A DNA stretch of 20,964 nucleotides from JALQXV01 sp051005235 (GTDB lineage Bacteria > Patescibacteriota > Saccharimonadia > Saccharimonadales > 2-12-FULL-41-12), in assembly GCA_051005235.1 (NCBI GenBank), contig JBPCJO010000051.1, positions 1 through 20,964 on the forward strand, written 5' to 3'. Within the stretch, counting starts at the first letter, position 1, and every line of letters begins with the position of its first letter. Positions 1 to 7,035 of this stretch are shown here, in pieces. Under the pieces are notes generated by a model. The model saw only the letters and a program-made list of their open reading frames with translations. It made no database searches and was not told the origin of the DNA. The position numbers were made by a program, and so were the translations under genes.

Positions 1-1487
1 CCCAGTACCATCTCATAAAGTTATTGGCGGGCGACCAGCAAAATATTGCCGTAGTTGGTGACGATTGGCAGTCGATATATTCTTGGCGCGGCGCCGACTT
101 TCGTAACATTCTGCGTTTTGAAAAAGACTATCCTAACACTGCAATTATTAAACTCGAACAAAACTATCGTAGCACTAAACATATTTTAGATGCTGCTCAC
201 GCGATTATTACTAAAAATGCCAACCGTTCCGACAAACAACTCTGGACCGACGCCGGTAACGGTATGCCCGTGCAGATGATTCCGGTTATCCATGAGCGTG
301 CCGAAGGTGAGGCGATTATCCGTCGTATTAAGCAACGGATTGACGCTGGCCTGCGCGGCTATAACGACTTTGCTGTTTTGTATCGCACCAATGCCCAAAG
401 CCGGGCGCTCGAAGAGGTTTGTTTACATTACGGCATACCGTACCGAATCGTCGGCGGCCAACGATTTTATGACCGCAAAGAAATTAAAGACCTGATTGCC
501 TATGTTCGATTGTTATTTCAGCCCGAAGACAGGGTAAGTTTTGAGCGGATCGTTAATGTGCCGACCCGCGGTATTGGCGCCAAGTCACTACAGTCTTTTT
601 TTGAATGGCAGTTAATCCAAAATATGTCGCTACGGACTGCGTTAGCCCAAATTGAGCTGTGTAACGGTATTACTCCAAAAGCTCGCAAAGCCTTGGCTGA
701 GTTCGCCGAGACTATAGAAACAGTGCGCGAAACTATCGAGCAAGCACCGGTAGTGTCGGTCATTGAATCATTGATCCGCCGGATTGACTACATGGTGTAC
801 CTCGACGATAAAACGCCGCAGGGTGAAGCCCGCCAAGAGAACGTCCGTGAGCTGTTAAGTGTTGCCAAAGAATACCAAGAGCTTGGGCTAGAAGGTTTTT
901 TAGAAGAAGTCTCGCTAGTGAGCGAAGTGAACTCAGATGCGAACAGCCAAAATGGACAAGCCATAACCCTGATGACGATGCACGCCGCCAAAGGTCTGGA
1001 GTTTCCGGTTGTCTTTATGCCCGGTATGGAAGAAACCATCTTTCCGCACTCTCGCGCCCTATACGACCAGTCAGAAATGGAAGAAGAGCGGCGCTTGTGC
1101 TACGTTGGTATGACGCGCGCCCGTGAGGAATTGTATATGCTATACAGCTCGTCCCGTATGCTTTATGGCGGTGTCCAGCATAATCCGCCGAGTCGCTTTT
1201 TGTCTGAAATCGACGGTGAATTTGTGCAAAACAGCGGCATGCAATTCGACTTTGGCCAGGCCGGACGCGATAAGTCGTACAATCCATGGGAGACTTCGGC
1301 AGCTACTGCGGTGACCAACACAGAACCTCACTACGTAGCCGACATCAACGAGGGTGACAGTGTCCGTCATCAATTATTTGGCGTTGGCACCGTTGTCGAA
1401 ATGGAAGGCGATAACGCTGTTGTGTACTTTAAAGGCAAAGGCAGCAAAAAACTAAACGTCGCTTTTGCGCCGCTCGAGAAATTATAG
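1..1487 (+). CDS. pcrA: PcrA/UvrD-type superfamily 1 DNA helicase, C-terminal part (5' end outside window)
   Basis: An ATP-driven 3'-5' DNA helicase of repair and replication restart. The frame is open from base 3, before the first in-frame start-like codon, so the gene begins outside the window and the Walker A and DExx motifs are missing. Visible SF1A motifs in order are VVGDDWQSIYSWRGAD (motif III region), LEQNYRST (motif IV), AVLYRTNAQSR, TMHAAKGLEFPVVFMPGMEE (motif V) and RRLCYVGMTRAREELY (motif VI with its arginine finger). The last 45 residues (GDSVRHQLFGVGTVV and following) form the Tudor-like tail typical of PcrA/UvrD, which binds RNA polymerase in other bacteria. The acidic residue usually seen at the third position of the GDDDQS motif is Trp here. 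The stop codon overlaps the GTG of the next gene by one base, so the two are probably co-transcribed. PcrA rather than UvrD is a choice of name, not a proof. Confidence 0.93.
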   Translation, partial: QYHLIKLLAGDQQNIAVVGDDWQSIYSWRGADFRNILRFEKDYPNTAIIKLEQNYRSTKHILDAAHAIITKNANRSDKQLWTDAGNGMPVQMIPVIHERAEGEAIIRRIKQRIDAGLRGYNDFAVLYRTNAQSRALEEVCLHYGIPYRIVGGQRFYDRKEIKDLIAYVRLLFQPEDRVSFERIVNVPTRGIGAKSLQSFFEWQLIQNMSLRTALAQIELCNGITPKARKALAEFAETIETVRETIEQAPVVSVIESLIRRIDYMVYLDDKTPQGEARQENVRELLSVAKEYQELGLEGFLEEVSLVSEVNSDANSQNGQAITLMTMHAAKGLEFPVVFMPGMEETIFPHSRALYDQSEMEEERRLCYVGMTRAREELYMLYSSSRMLYGGVQHNPPSRFLSEIDGEFVQNSGMQFDFGQAGRDKSYNPWETSAATAVTNTEPHYVADINEGDSVRHQLFGVGTVVEMEGDNAVVYFKGKGSKKLNVAFAPLEKL

Positions 1488-1948
1488 TGCGTAAGTTGTG
1501 GAATTTTATCGGTAGAGCCAGCTTCTACATTTTGTATCCGTTTTTAGCGTTTTACCTGGGTCGGCAAGAGCGGGCCCGGATCGTGATATGTTGTGCTGAC
1601 GAAGTTTTGTTAGTTCGCTCATGGCTAGGGAATAGCAAGTGGGATCTACCGGGCGGTGGTCTGCACAAACATGAGGATCCACTTTCTGGAGCCGCGCGCG
1701 AGATTCGCGAAGAGCTCGGTATTGAACTTAATGAATCATCGATCCAATTAGTTGCAAAAGAGCCATTCCGTTCGGGCCTGATCCGCTACACCGCGCATTA
1801 CTTTACGGTATCATTGGACGCCAAGCCGGTCCAGTTGCGGCTGCAAACATCTGAAATAATTGAAGCTCAGTGGTTTAAACGGTCTACGGTTAACAGCCTC
1901 AGGCTCAACCAGCAACACAAGCGGATTATTGTATCATGGTATAATTAA
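1487..1948 (+). CDS. NUDIX hydrolase with N-terminal hydrophobic segment
   Basis: A 153-residue NUDIX protein. The NUDIX box Gx5Ex7REUxEExGU is complete: GGLHKHE, seven residues, then REIREELGI, so the metal-binding glutamates are present and the enzyme should cleave a nucleoside diphosphate linked to some group X. The substrate cannot be read from the sequence. Residues about 6-26 are hydrophobic (FIGRASFYILYPFLAFYLG), which could anchor the protein in the membrane or pack against the fold; most stand-alone NUDIX proteins lack this. The GTG start shares its G with the helicase stop (TAGTG), which implies translational coupling. No Shine-Dalgarno sequence is needed or obvious. Confidence 0.9.
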   Translation: MRKLWNFIGRASFYILYPFLAFYLGRQERARIVICCADEVLLVRSWLGNSKWDLPGGGLHKHEDPLSGAAREIREELGIELNESSIQLVAKEPFRSGLIRYTAHYFTVSLDAKPVQLRLQTSEIIEAQWFKRSTVNSLRLNQQHKRIIVSWYN

Positions 1949-1954
1949 ATAGCT

Positions 1955-1960
1955 TATAAT
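1955..1960 (+). promoter_or_regulatory. Candidate -10 element for the rpf-like gene
   Basis: TATAAT lies in the 71-base gap between the NUDIX and Rpf-like genes, 59 bases before the ATG. A second TATAAT at 1940-1945 overlaps the end of the NUDIX gene. Neither has a convincing -35 hexamer at 16-18 bases, so which one is used is open. No Shine-Dalgarno sequence is seen before the ATG at 2020. Confidence 0.35.
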
Positions 1961-2019
1961 CCCGTGTGTATCAAACTAATCTACTTTTCAGGAACGGTAT
2001 CGCCAAGCACAACTAATTT

Positions 2020-3180
2020 ATGAACAAACGCAACTCGTTTACCTGGCACAAGCACCCGTTCGTAGTACCGGTGATAACATTTATGGTGCTGTTTTTTGTT
2101 TTGTGCACCGCTTTTATATTTACCGGTGGTGAAACGCTCAATTCGACTGATTCAAAAATCGTTAATTTGCATATAGATGGCAAAACTCAAGTCCTACCAA
2201 CCCGGGCAGAAACAGTCGGAGACTTTTTAGAGCGTTCGGGTATTGAACTGCAAAAAGAAGACGTCGTAGAGCCAATGCTTAATAGTCCTATATCTGATAA
2301 AAATTTTAACGTGAATATTTACCGGGCGCATTTGGTAACGGTAGTTGATGAAACAGGGGCAAAAACAACTGCCAGAATTTCAGAAAGCAGTCCAGCGGCG
2401 ATTGCTTCTAAAGCTGGGCTAACAATTTATCCCGAAGATAAAGTTACCTACGCGCCACCATACGAAGTACTCAGCGAGGGTATTTTGGGCGAGAAAATAG
2501 TCGTTGATCGAGCAATGGTGGCAAATGTAAATCTGTATGGCAATCTCCTGCCGCTGCGAACGCACGTTAAGACTGTTGGGGACCTGTTACGAGAAAAAAA
2601 CGTTAAGACGCTAGAGGGTGATACGATTCATCCGAGTCTCGACACCCCTATTACCGAAAATATTCAAATATTTATTGTCCGCAATGGCAAGCAAATCGTA
2701 ACGGTTGAGGAGCCGATTGCACCTCCCGTTGAAACACGCCCCGACGCCACCCTCGAGATCGGTAAAGTTACCGTCGTAGAGCCTGGAGTACCAGGTAAAC
2801 GAGTTGTCACCTATGAAATTGATACAAAGAACGGCAAAGAAGTTGCCCGCAAAGAACTTCAAAGTTTAGTTGCCCAAGAGCCCAAAAAACGGATTGTAAT
2901 ATCGGGCGCCAAGCGCACCGGTTTTGAAGGTGGCTTTGAGGCGGCCTTGGCGCGACTGCGCAGTTGCGAGGGAAGTTATACCAGTGCCACGGGCAATGGC
3001 TACTACGGCGCTTACCAATTTGACGTCCGCACCTGGAACAATTTTGGCGGCTATCCAAATGCCGCCGCCGCTCCGCCAATTGTGCAAGATCAAAAAGCTC
3101 AAGAAACTTATCAACGGCGTGGCTGGCAGCCGTGGCCAAGTTGCAGCAATAAGCTTGGTTTGCAAGATATCTATCGCTAG
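2020..3180 (+). CDS. Secreted Rpf-like transglycosylase with DUF348 and G5-like domains
   Basis: A 386-residue wall-active protein built like actinobacterial RpfB and Firmicute YabE. Residues 13-36 form a signal peptide or membrane anchor. Three DUF348 (ubiquitin-like) repeats follow at about 46-90, 104-146 and 160-208, then a G5-like region at about 225-300. Residues 308-386 match the resuscitation-promoting-factor catalytic domain: LRSCEGSY, TGNGYYGAYQF, GWQPWPSCSNKLGL. Glu317 fits the catalytic acid, and Cys316 and Cys375 fit the conserved disulfide. Rpf domains cleave peptidoglycan glycan strands. The following rsmA starts 2 bases after the stop, as in the rpfB-ksgA pair of Actinobacteria. 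In an episymbiont the target could be its own wall or the host's; that is inference. Confidence 0.9.
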   Translation: MNKRNSFTWHKHPFVVPVITFMVLFFVLCTAFIFTGGETLNSTDSKIVNLHIDGKTQVLPTRAETVGDFLERSGIELQKEDVVEPMLNSPISDKNFNVNIYRAHLVTVVDETGAKTTARISESSPAAIASKAGLTIYPEDKVTYAPPYEVLSEGILGEKIVVDRAMVANVNLYGNLLPLRTHVKTVGDLLREKNVKTLEGDTIHPSLDTPITENIQIFIVRNGKQIVTVEEPIAPPVETRPDATLEIGKVTVVEPGVPGKRVVTYEIDTKNGKEVARKELQSLVAQEPKKRIVISGAKRTGFEGGFEAALARLRSCEGSYTSATGNGYYGAYQFDVRTWNNFGGYPNAAAAPPIVQDQKAQETYQRRGWQPWPSCSNKLGLQDIYR

Positions 3181-3181
3181 A

Positions 3182-3970
3182 ATGACCATACCTAAGAAAT
3201 CACTGGGACAGCACTGGCTCGAGGACGAAGCAAGTTTGCAGGCGATGTGTGACACGGCAACCATTACGCCAGATGATGTGGTACTAGAGATCGGCCCAGG
3301 ACTTGGCACATTAACCGAAAAATTAATGGCACAGGCAGGTCAGGTGATCGCGGTTGAATTTGATGCCGACTTGGCGCGCCAGTTACCAAAGCGATTAAAG
3401 AAAGCTTCAAATGTAACCGTTGTCCATCAAGATATCTTAAGTTTTGACTTAACCCGGCTACCGGTAAACTATAAAGTGATCGCTAATATTCCATATTACC
3501 TAACTAGCAATTTGATTCGGGTTTTATCAGAATCAACTAATCCGCCGTTGTCGGCGACGCTGTTGATTCAAAAAGAGGTAGCCGAGCGGGTGGCGGCTGG
3601 ACCGGGTGAAATGTCGTTGTTGAGCGTCACTGCCCAAATGTACTTTGAACCATCACTTAGTTTAGTGGTACCTGCAGCTCTATTTACACCTCCGCCAAAA
3701 GTTAACTCCCAAATTGTACACTTGCAACGTCGCAGCCAGCCGCTGTATGGCGATTTGGACTCTAAAGAGCTTTTTCGGCTGGTTAAGGCAGGTTTTAGTA
3801 ATCGGCGTAAGACATTACATAACTCACTGTCGGCCGGTCTTCATATTACTAAAGACGAAACCCGTGACTTACTGCAACGCGCTGCTATAAATCCGCAGCT
3901 ACGACCTCAAGATCTTGCTCTGAGTGATTGGATCCAGCTACAAAAAATTATTGTGGCAGCGCCGGCTTAA
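3182..3970 (+). CDS. rsmA: 16S rRNA dimethyladenosine transferase RsmA/KsgA
   Basis: A 262-residue SAM-dependent methyltransferase that dimethylates two adjacent adenosines in the helix 45 loop near the 3' end of 16S rRNA, a late small-subunit maturation step. Motifs: KSLGQHWL at the N-terminus (usually KSLGQNFL), VLEIGPGLGTLTEKL (SAM motif I), VIAVEFD, HQDILSFD, NIPYYLTSNLI (catalytic NxPY motif), TLLIQKEVAERV, FTPPPKVNSQIV and FSNRRKTLHNSL. I chose the ATG at 3182, which gives the normal family length. The frame stays open upstream to 2924, but that stretch overlaps the catalytic domain of the Rpf-like gene in another frame. The gene is convergent with the PEBP gene, with only two bases between the stops. 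Confidence 0.96.
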   Translation: MTIPKKSLGQHWLEDEASLQAMCDTATITPDDVVLEIGPGLGTLTEKLMAQAGQVIAVEFDADLARQLPKRLKKASNVTVVHQDILSFDLTRLPVNYKVIANIPYYLTSNLIRVLSESTNPPLSATLLIQKEVAERVAAGPGEMSLLSVTAQMYFEPSLSLVVPAALFTPPPKVNSQIVHLQRRSQPLYGDLDSKELFRLVKAGFSNRRKTLHNSLSAGLHITKDETRDLLQRAAINPQLRPQDLALSDWIQLQKIIVAAPA

Positions 3971-3972
3971 GC

Positions 3973-4419
3973 TTAGGCGTCATTGGCACTGTAGATGCCC
4001 ATAATTGAGACCTCGTCTATGACATGGCCATCGATAGCTTCATCGAACTCAGGACGTTTAAACTCGCTGTCTGTTGAAAGCATCGTATCCAGCGCGAACA
4101 ACTTAAAAAAGTAACGGTGCGTACCCGAGGGTGGCTGCGGGCCGCCATACTTGGTATCGCCATAATCGTTACGACCTTGTTGTCCGCTCACTGGCAACTC
4201 GCCATCTGTGATCTGAAGTGTACCTGGTGACATGTTGTATAGTATCCAGTGCGTAAAGATTCCGTTTGGAGCGTCTGGGTCCTCAATAACTAAAGCTAGG
4301 CTTTTGGCTTCAGGAGAAATCTCAGAAAACGTTACAGCCGGGTTAATATCTTCGCCTTTACGGCTAAAACGTTCCGGAATCGGTTCGCCATCTTGAAAAT
4401 ATGTGCTGGTTATTTGCAT
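3973..4419 (-). CDS. PEBP family protein (YbhB/YbcL type)
   Basis: A 148-residue phosphatidylethanolamine-binding-protein-like protein of the bacterial YbhB/YbcL class. Signature pieces are IEDPDAPNG followed by THWILYNM (CR1 region) and GGPQPPSGTHRYFF (CR2 region), which together form the anion-binding pocket. The cellular role of bacterial members is poorly known; kinase-inhibitor labels come from eukaryotic relatives. There is no signal peptide, so it is cytoplasmic. The start is supported by AAGGAG seven bases before the ATG, in the 12-base gap after the upstream gene, so the two form a minus-strand pair. Confidence 0.93.
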   Translation of the reverse strand: MQITSTYFQDGEPIPERFSRKGEDINPAVTFSEISPEAKSLALVIEDPDAPNGIFTHWILYNMSPGTLQITDGELPVSGQQGRNDYGDTKYGGPQPPSGTHRYFFKLFALDTMLSTDSEFKRPEFDEAIDGHVIDEVSIMGIYSANDA

Positions 4420-4431
4420 ACTAACTCCTTT

Positions 4432-5130
4432 TTAATTAAAACGCAGACTATTCGCGAACGTATCGAAAGTTGCCTGGTCACCGCCGATGAGGATCATGGC
4501 GTACATTCGGGAGTCTTTAATAACATACCGGATATGCGACTCGTAGACCTTGTCTTTTTCAGTCACATTATAAACAGCTTCGATAGCGTTATAATCAGCA
4601 TACTTGCCAGCTTTCGTAGACGTTACCGTAGCGTTAGGCGTATTTTGCAGAGCGCTATTTAAGGCTGTTTCGAGTGCTTTGGTCTCGTCTAGAGTAAGCT
4701 CGCTATAATCAAAGACTGCTAAGGTGTACTCCCGGGCAGGGTCTTTCAAATCTCGTTTGTAAGTTGTAATTGGAATCTCTTTATCGCCTGATTTATTACT
4801 GGTCTTGGTTATTGTTGGCAAACCAGGCATGAGAATACTAAATTTGTTTTCTGGCGAGTTATAATTTTTTAACTCTTCACCAGAAAAGACATTACGGACC
4901 TGGTTACTGGCATTGCCGCTCTTCTGGCTGCCAAATAAGTTTACCATTAAGGTTCCCGCGACGGTTATCAGAATAATAAAACCCAATGAAAGCACTACCC
5001 GTTTAGCGCTAAAACGTCTAGTGGTTGGCTTTTTTGCTGACCGGTCGGTCGAAGGAGGCGGCATAAATGTTTTGCTCGTTTTATTAGTCGTTAGAGGTTT
5101 TGACTCAAGTTTCGATGGTTTCATTTTCAT
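4432..5130 (-). CDS. Membrane-anchored protein of unknown function, PsbP-like fold suspected
   Basis: A 232-residue protein. Residues 1-45 are basic and Ser/Thr/Pro-rich (cytoplasmic), residues about 46-68 form one transmembrane helix (VVLSLGFIILITVAGTLMV), and the rest is predicted outside. The outer part starts with a pattern seen in many conserved bacterial proteins of unknown role, a strand around KFSILMPGLPT, and ends with a strand pair around YVIKDSRMYAMILIG and a final ATFDTFANSLRF helix. That layout recalls PsbP/Mog1-like or DUF1795-like domains, but I see no diagnostic residue. Two in-frame ATGs lie two codons apart at the start (MKMK). It precedes the PEBP gene by 12 bases in the same direction. 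Confidence 0.75.
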   Translation of the reverse strand: MKMKPSKLESKPLTTNKTSKTFMPPPSTDRSAKKPTTRRFSAKRVVLSLGFIILITVAGTLMVNLFGSQKSGNASNQVRNVFSGEELKNYNSPENKFSILMPGLPTITKTSNKSGDKEIPITTYKRDLKDPAREYTLAVFDYSELTLDETKALETALNSALQNTPNATVTSTKAGKYADYNAIEAVYNVTEKDKVYESHIRYVIKDSRMYAMILIGGDQATFDTFANSLRFN

Positions 5131-5175
5131 AGCTGCCGTATCTGTTAAGAATAGTATTACTAGGTAGTCTAAGGA

Positions 5176-5199
5176 TTCGCGGCTACCAGTAGCTGCGAA
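5176..5199. other. Tight inverted repeat between the helicase and the PsbP-like gene
   Basis: An 11-base arm TTCGCGGCTAC is followed after two bases by GTAGCTGCGAA; the arms pair with one G-T wobble. No T-run follows on either strand, so it is not a standard intrinsic terminator. It lies in the 87-base gap downstream of the DEAD-box gene and may stabilise that mRNA's 3' end or act as a protein site. Confidence 0.4.
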
Positions 5200-5217
5200 A
5201 TATCTTACAGTAAGGCT

Positions 5218-6459
5218 TTAGTTGTTTACAAATGTAAGCGCATAGCCAATTTTGCCGGCACGGCCTGCGCGGCCAACTCGGTGAATGTAGTCTTCGTAAG
5301 ACTGTGGTTGGGTATAGTTAATGACATGGCTGATATCGGCGACATCGATACCGCGAGCCGCTACATCGGTAGCAACCAAGATATCGACTTCACTTTTCTT
5401 AAAACGACGCAGGGCGCGTTCACGCTGACCCTGACTTTTGCCGCCATGGATAGCGTCGGCTTTAAAGCCGCGGTCGATTAGTTCGTCGCTTAACTTTTCG
5501 ACACTGCGCTGTGTTTCGTCGAATAAAATAACTTTTAAAACGTCTTCACGGGTGAGTAAGTCGTGTAGCTTGTCGAGTTTATCGTAGCCGTGAGAGTAGC
5601 GGATTACATCTTGATGGACATTCTCGCTGGCAACACTGGTTTTAACCGATACCATAACAGGGTCTTTTGAAAAGGTTTCGATAAGACCGCGGACACGGTT
5701 GTCGAGTGTCGCAGAAAAGAATAGCGACTGGCGATCTTCTGCCAGGCTATCGAGGATCGTGCGAACGTCGTCGACAAAGCCCATGTCGAGCATACGGTCA
5801 ACTTCGTCTAGAACGGCGTAATTAAAGTTCTGTAAGTTTAGCGTACCGCGCTTCATGTGATCCATAATGCGGCCCGGGGTACCGATGACAATATTTGGAT
5901 TATGGCGTAAGTCGCGTAACTGGTTGCCCATTGAGGTACCACCAATTAGGAGGGCGCCGAAGATTCCGCTACCTTTACCAATTGCTTGGCACTCTTGTTC
6001 AATTTGCTGGGCAAGCTCGCGGGTCGGGGCAACAATTAAGGCGCGTCCAGCAGGGTCTTGCATTAGTTTATGAATCAGCGGAATAGCAAAGGCGGCCGTT
6101 TTACCGGTACCGGTATTTGCGATTCCAATCAGGTCGCTGCCGTTTAAAATAGCAGGGATTGACTGGTCTTGGATTGGCGTTGGGTCGATAAAACCTTTAT
6201 CGCCGAGGTTTTGCTTAATTTTGTCGTGGACTTCAAAGTCGACAAAACGGTTCTGAGATACGTATACCTCGTCGGTTACCGGCTTAGCGGCTTTAATAAA
6301 GCGAGCTGGGTCGATGTATTGGTTATTGCGTCGGTTGCCACGGCTACTGCCGCTGCGGCGATTACCGCCACCGCCACCACCAAAAGATGAACTGCGTCGG
6401 CGTGTGCCGCCGGAATTAAATGACGGCGAACGACTGCGCGTGTTTGTATGAAAGGGCAT
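5218..6459 (-). CDS. DEAD-box RNA helicase with glycine/arginine/serine-rich N-terminal tail
   Basis: A 413-residue ATP-dependent RNA helicase for RNA remodelling, ribosome assembly or decay. Motifs in order: Q motif GFIDPTPIQDQSIPAIL, motif I ANTGTGKT, Ia APTRELAQQ, Ib TPGRIMDH, motif II DEVD (the third residue is Val instead of Ala), motif III SATL, motif V TDVAARGID and motif VI HRVGRAGR. The first 45 residues are low complexity, rich in Ser, Gly and Arg with a run of six glycines. In this family such RG-rich tails usually lie at the C-terminus and bind RNA; here the protein ends shortly after motif VI with no C-terminal extension. The start is supported by AAAGGATTC upstream of the ATG. 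A strong promoter with a leader of about 138 bases lies upstream. Confidence 0.95.
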   Translation of the reverse strand: MPFHTNTRSRSPSFNSGGTRRRSSSFGGGGGGNRRSGSSRGNRRNNQYIDPARFIKAAKPVTDEVYVSQNRFVDFEVHDKIKQNLGDKGFIDPTPIQDQSIPAILNGSDLIGIANTGTGKTAAFAIPLIHKLMQDPAGRALIVAPTRELAQQIEQECQAIGKGSGIFGALLIGGTSMGNQLRDLRHNPNIVIGTPGRIMDHMKRGTLNLQNFNYAVLDEVDRMLDMGFVDDVRTILDSLAEDRQSLFFSATLDNRVRGLIETFSKDPVMVSVKTSVASENVHQDVIRYSHGYDKLDKLHDLLTREDVLKVILFDETQRSVEKLSDELIDRGFKADAIHGGKSQGQRERALRRFKKSEVDILVATDVAARGIDVADISHVINYTQPQSYEDYIHRVGRAGRAGKIGYALTFVNN

Positions 6460-6510
6460 AAAAAAAGAATCCTTTTGTTTAATTTAGTTGGTTGTATAGA
6501 AACGACGCGT

Positions 6511-6579
6511 TTAGCGTGGATCTGCGACTGCTTCGACTAATAAATCTGAGCTAGACGTACCAATTAAACCCGGATTCAT
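6511..6579 (-). CDS. Possible 22-residue leader peptide in the DEAD-box 5' UTR
   Basis: Within the presumed untranslated leader of the helicase mRNA an ATG opens a 22-codon frame ending in TAA (starts MNPGLIGTSSSD, ends VADPR). The composition is protein-like and acidic, but there is no Shine-Dalgarno sequence and no known homologue comes to mind. It could be a regulatory leader peptide, a small protein, or chance. Confidence 0.25.
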   Translation of the reverse strand: MNPGLIGTSSSDLLVEAVADPR

Positions 6580-6604
6580 AATAAGTTCAAAAACAATACT
6601 TCTT

Positions 6605-6633
6605 ATATTAGCATAATTATAATTCTGTGTCAA
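6605..6633 (-). promoter_or_regulatory. Sigma70-type promoter of the DEAD-box helicase gene
   Basis: On the minus strand a perfect -35 TTGACA (6628-6633) is followed by a 17-base spacer and TAATAT (6605-6610). Transcription would start near 6598, giving a leader of about 138 bases before the ATG at 6459. This is the closest match to consensus in the window. Confidence 0.75.
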
Positions 6634-6658
6634 TCCGCTTGCCGTTGAGGTGATGCAT

Positions 6659-6771
6659 GTCTAACGACAATATACTAATCGTATATAATTTATGTATACG
6701 CTGTATATACAGCTAACAGGGGTAGGCAGTATATAAGAATTATATACGATTAATATGTGACGTATTTTAGT
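6659..6771. repeat. Long inverted-repeat element, family 1, copy 1
   Basis: An AT-rich element that recurs at 18527-18640. Arms 6670-6690 and 6738-6758 pair over 21 positions with one mismatch and one G-T wobble; the core arm is TAATCGTATATAATT. They enclose 47 bases that contain a perfect 14-base palindrome GCTGTATATACAGC (6700-6713) and the conserved string CTAACAGG (6713-6720). It sits between the divergent DEAD-box and KTSC genes, outside the helicase promoter. Compensatory differences from the other copy support real pairing. Function unknown: it could be a mobile MITE-like unit, a structured RNA or a protein-binding site. Confidence 0.85.
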
Positions 6772-6803
6772 ATAGTGCAAAGTAAATATAATGCCGAGTG
6801 CTC

Positions 6804-6809
6804 TATAAT
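6804..6809 (+). promoter_or_regulatory. -10 element of the KTSC gene, apparently leaderless
   Basis: TATAAT ends seven bases before the ATG at 6817, so transcription would begin at or one base before the A of the start codon. No good -35 is seen and no Shine-Dalgarno sequence precedes the ATG. Confidence 0.5.
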
Positions 6810-6816
6810 AAATAGT

Positions 6817-7029
6817 ATGATCCGTGTGCCCGTTAATTCATCAAACATATTGTCGGTTGGCTACGATAAAGATAGCCAGCTGCTGGAGATTGAGTTTAAT
6901 ACAAAGCGTGTCTACCGTTACAGTAGCGTCCCGCCTCATGTCTATGCTGGCCTCATGAAAAGCCGGTCGCACGGTAAGTATTTTTTAACATATATACAAG
7001 GGGCCTATTCTCAGGTTGAAGTTCAATAG
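6817..7029 (+). CDS. KTSC-domain small protein
   Basis: A 70-residue protein that is essentially one KTSC domain: MIRVPVNSSNILSVGYD, then LEIEFNTKRVYRYSSVP, HVYAGLMKSRSHGKYF and a closing YSQVEV. The domain is named for its occurrence at the C-terminus of some lysyl-tRNA synthetases and also exists as a stand-alone protein of unknown role, possibly nucleic-acid binding. The frame is open 60 bases further upstream to 6757, but those residues lie outside the domain and overlap the -10 element, so I start at 6817. It converges with the histidine kinase gene, six bases between the ends. Confidence 0.85.
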   Translation: MIRVPVNSSNILSVGYDKDSQLLEIEFNTKRVYRYSSVPPHVYAGLMKSRSHGKYFLTYIQGAYSQVEVQ

Positions 7030-7035
7030 ATCGAG

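Noticed and set aside
2924..3181. In-frame upstream extension of rsmA inside the Rpf-like gene
   Set aside because: It overlaps the well-conserved Rpf catalytic domain in another frame, and the ATG at 3182 gives the normal KsgA length and N-terminal motif.
4393..4662. 89-residue plus-strand open frame across the PEBP/PsbP-like junction
   Set aside because: It lies opposite two supported minus-strand genes and shows no domain-like pattern.
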